From Armatimonadota bacterium (lineage in GTDB: Bacteria; Armatimonadota; UBA5829), in assembly GCA_039679645.1 (NCBI GenBank), contig JBDKUO010000045.1, positions 1 to 49,104 on the forward strand: a stretch of 49,104 nucleotides of DNA. The letters run 5' to 3'. Positions 48,979-49,104 of the stretch are shown in pieces (position 1 is the stretch's first letter; each line of letters opens with the position of its first letter). The notes beneath the pieces are model-generated. The model was not told the origin of the DNA. It was given only the letters and a program-made list of their open reading frames with translations, and made no database searches. Both the position numbers and the translations under genes were made by a program.

Positions 48979-49104
48979 AGGGCTAACGCATCTAATTTCT
49001 GTTGGGGCAGATTTGCAATCTGGCCCCTTTGGGGCAATCTCGGGATCTGAGATTCCGTTAACCGCTAAGCCTGCATATAAGTGCCAGGTAGTGGCATCAG
49101 AGAT
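48979..49104 (-). repeat. 126-base dispersed repeat, copy 2 (cut by window edge)
   Basis: The reverse complement matches 13043-13168 at about 117 of 126 positions without gaps. It lies 93 bases upstream of the CHAT gene start, within its possible promoter region, and continues beyond the window. Two matching hairpins are conserved in position, which suggests the structure matters. Confidence 0.85.

Noticed and set aside
1-49104. CRISPR array or Cas genes
   Set aside because: No regularly spaced identical repeats with unique spacers were found; the repeated palindromes are isolated or coding, and no Cas protein is encoded. The CHAT protein is not next to any Cas-like gene.
1-49104. Alternative genetic code (TGA read as an amino acid)
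   Set aside because: TGA is the stop of many genes here in tight overlaps (for example 4420, 5289, 7214, 14180). The in-frame TGA at 19803 is therefore a local event.

Overview
The window is 49.1 kb of bacterial chromosome of moderate GC. It has tightly packed operons with 4-base start/stop overlaps (ATGA, GTGA, TTGA), many TTG and GTG starts, and many short palindromic repeats. A type IV-pilin-like protein with an H-X9-DG C-terminus, a PEP-CTERM protein, a futalosine-type menaquinone cluster and long MoxR/VWA operons together suggest a deep-branching, Gram-negative-type environmental lineage such as Armatimonadota or a Planctomycetes-like phylum. This placement is inference; there is no rRNA or tRNA in the window. 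I saw no CRISPR array, phage, transposase or tRNA gene.

Layout. (1) 1-8251: a broken gene end at the left edge, then a seven-gene + strand operon. It begins with a LUD/4Fe-4S/CCG fusion protein and continues with UbiD, UbiX and UbiA homologues, MqnE, MqnA and MqnC, so it covers most of menaquinone synthesis from chorismate. MqnB and MqnD are not in the window. (2) 8364-10735: a PEP-CTERM protein on the - strand, then an MTAP/PNP-family phosphorylase and SurE on +. (3) 10834-27370: a long + strand block made of a secreted/membrane glutamine-amidotransferase-like protein, an ABC-2 exporter (one ATPase and four related permeases), a coiled-coil membrane protein interrupted by an in-frame TGA, a MoxR ATPase, a DUF58 protein and two VWA membrane proteins. 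This is a Bat/MoxR-type envelope system joined to an exporter. (4) 27604-28275: a GGDEF protein ending in a ribbon-helix-helix-like segment (-). (5) 28583-35909: a promoter and a five-gene + operon encoding a pilin-like H-X9-DG protein, a sialidase-like protein, an FAD oxidoreductase, an HpcH/HpaI aldolase and an amidohydrolase::class-III aminotransferase fusion. (6) 35966-38162: an orphan FecCD permease (-) and a LysM-G5 membrane protein (+), closed by a 15-bp stem terminator. (7) 38173-48885, all -: a TPR-CHAT protease-like protein, a sigma-70-like factor, a double zinc-finger transmembrane anti-sigma factor, a membrane coiled-coil protein, a secreted repeat protein and two paralogous secreted C39-like cysteine peptidases.

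Most striking signals. A 25-base near-perfect palindrome (arms CCCTCCAGGTA and TACCTGGAGGG, 3-base centre) occurs six times. Five copies lie inside genes, always in the one reading frame giving PPGKIPGG-like peptides, and four of those are in a single VWA gene. This looks like a small in-frame palindromic element. Other notable signals are the sigma/anti-sigma/CHAT locus, the aldolase/aminotransferase operon with its fusion protein, a GGDEF-RHH fusion, an interrupted gene, a duplicated gene tail, a diverged 71-base tandem duplication at the ubiA-mqnE junction, and a 126-base repeat in inverted orientation at 13.0 kb and at the right edge.
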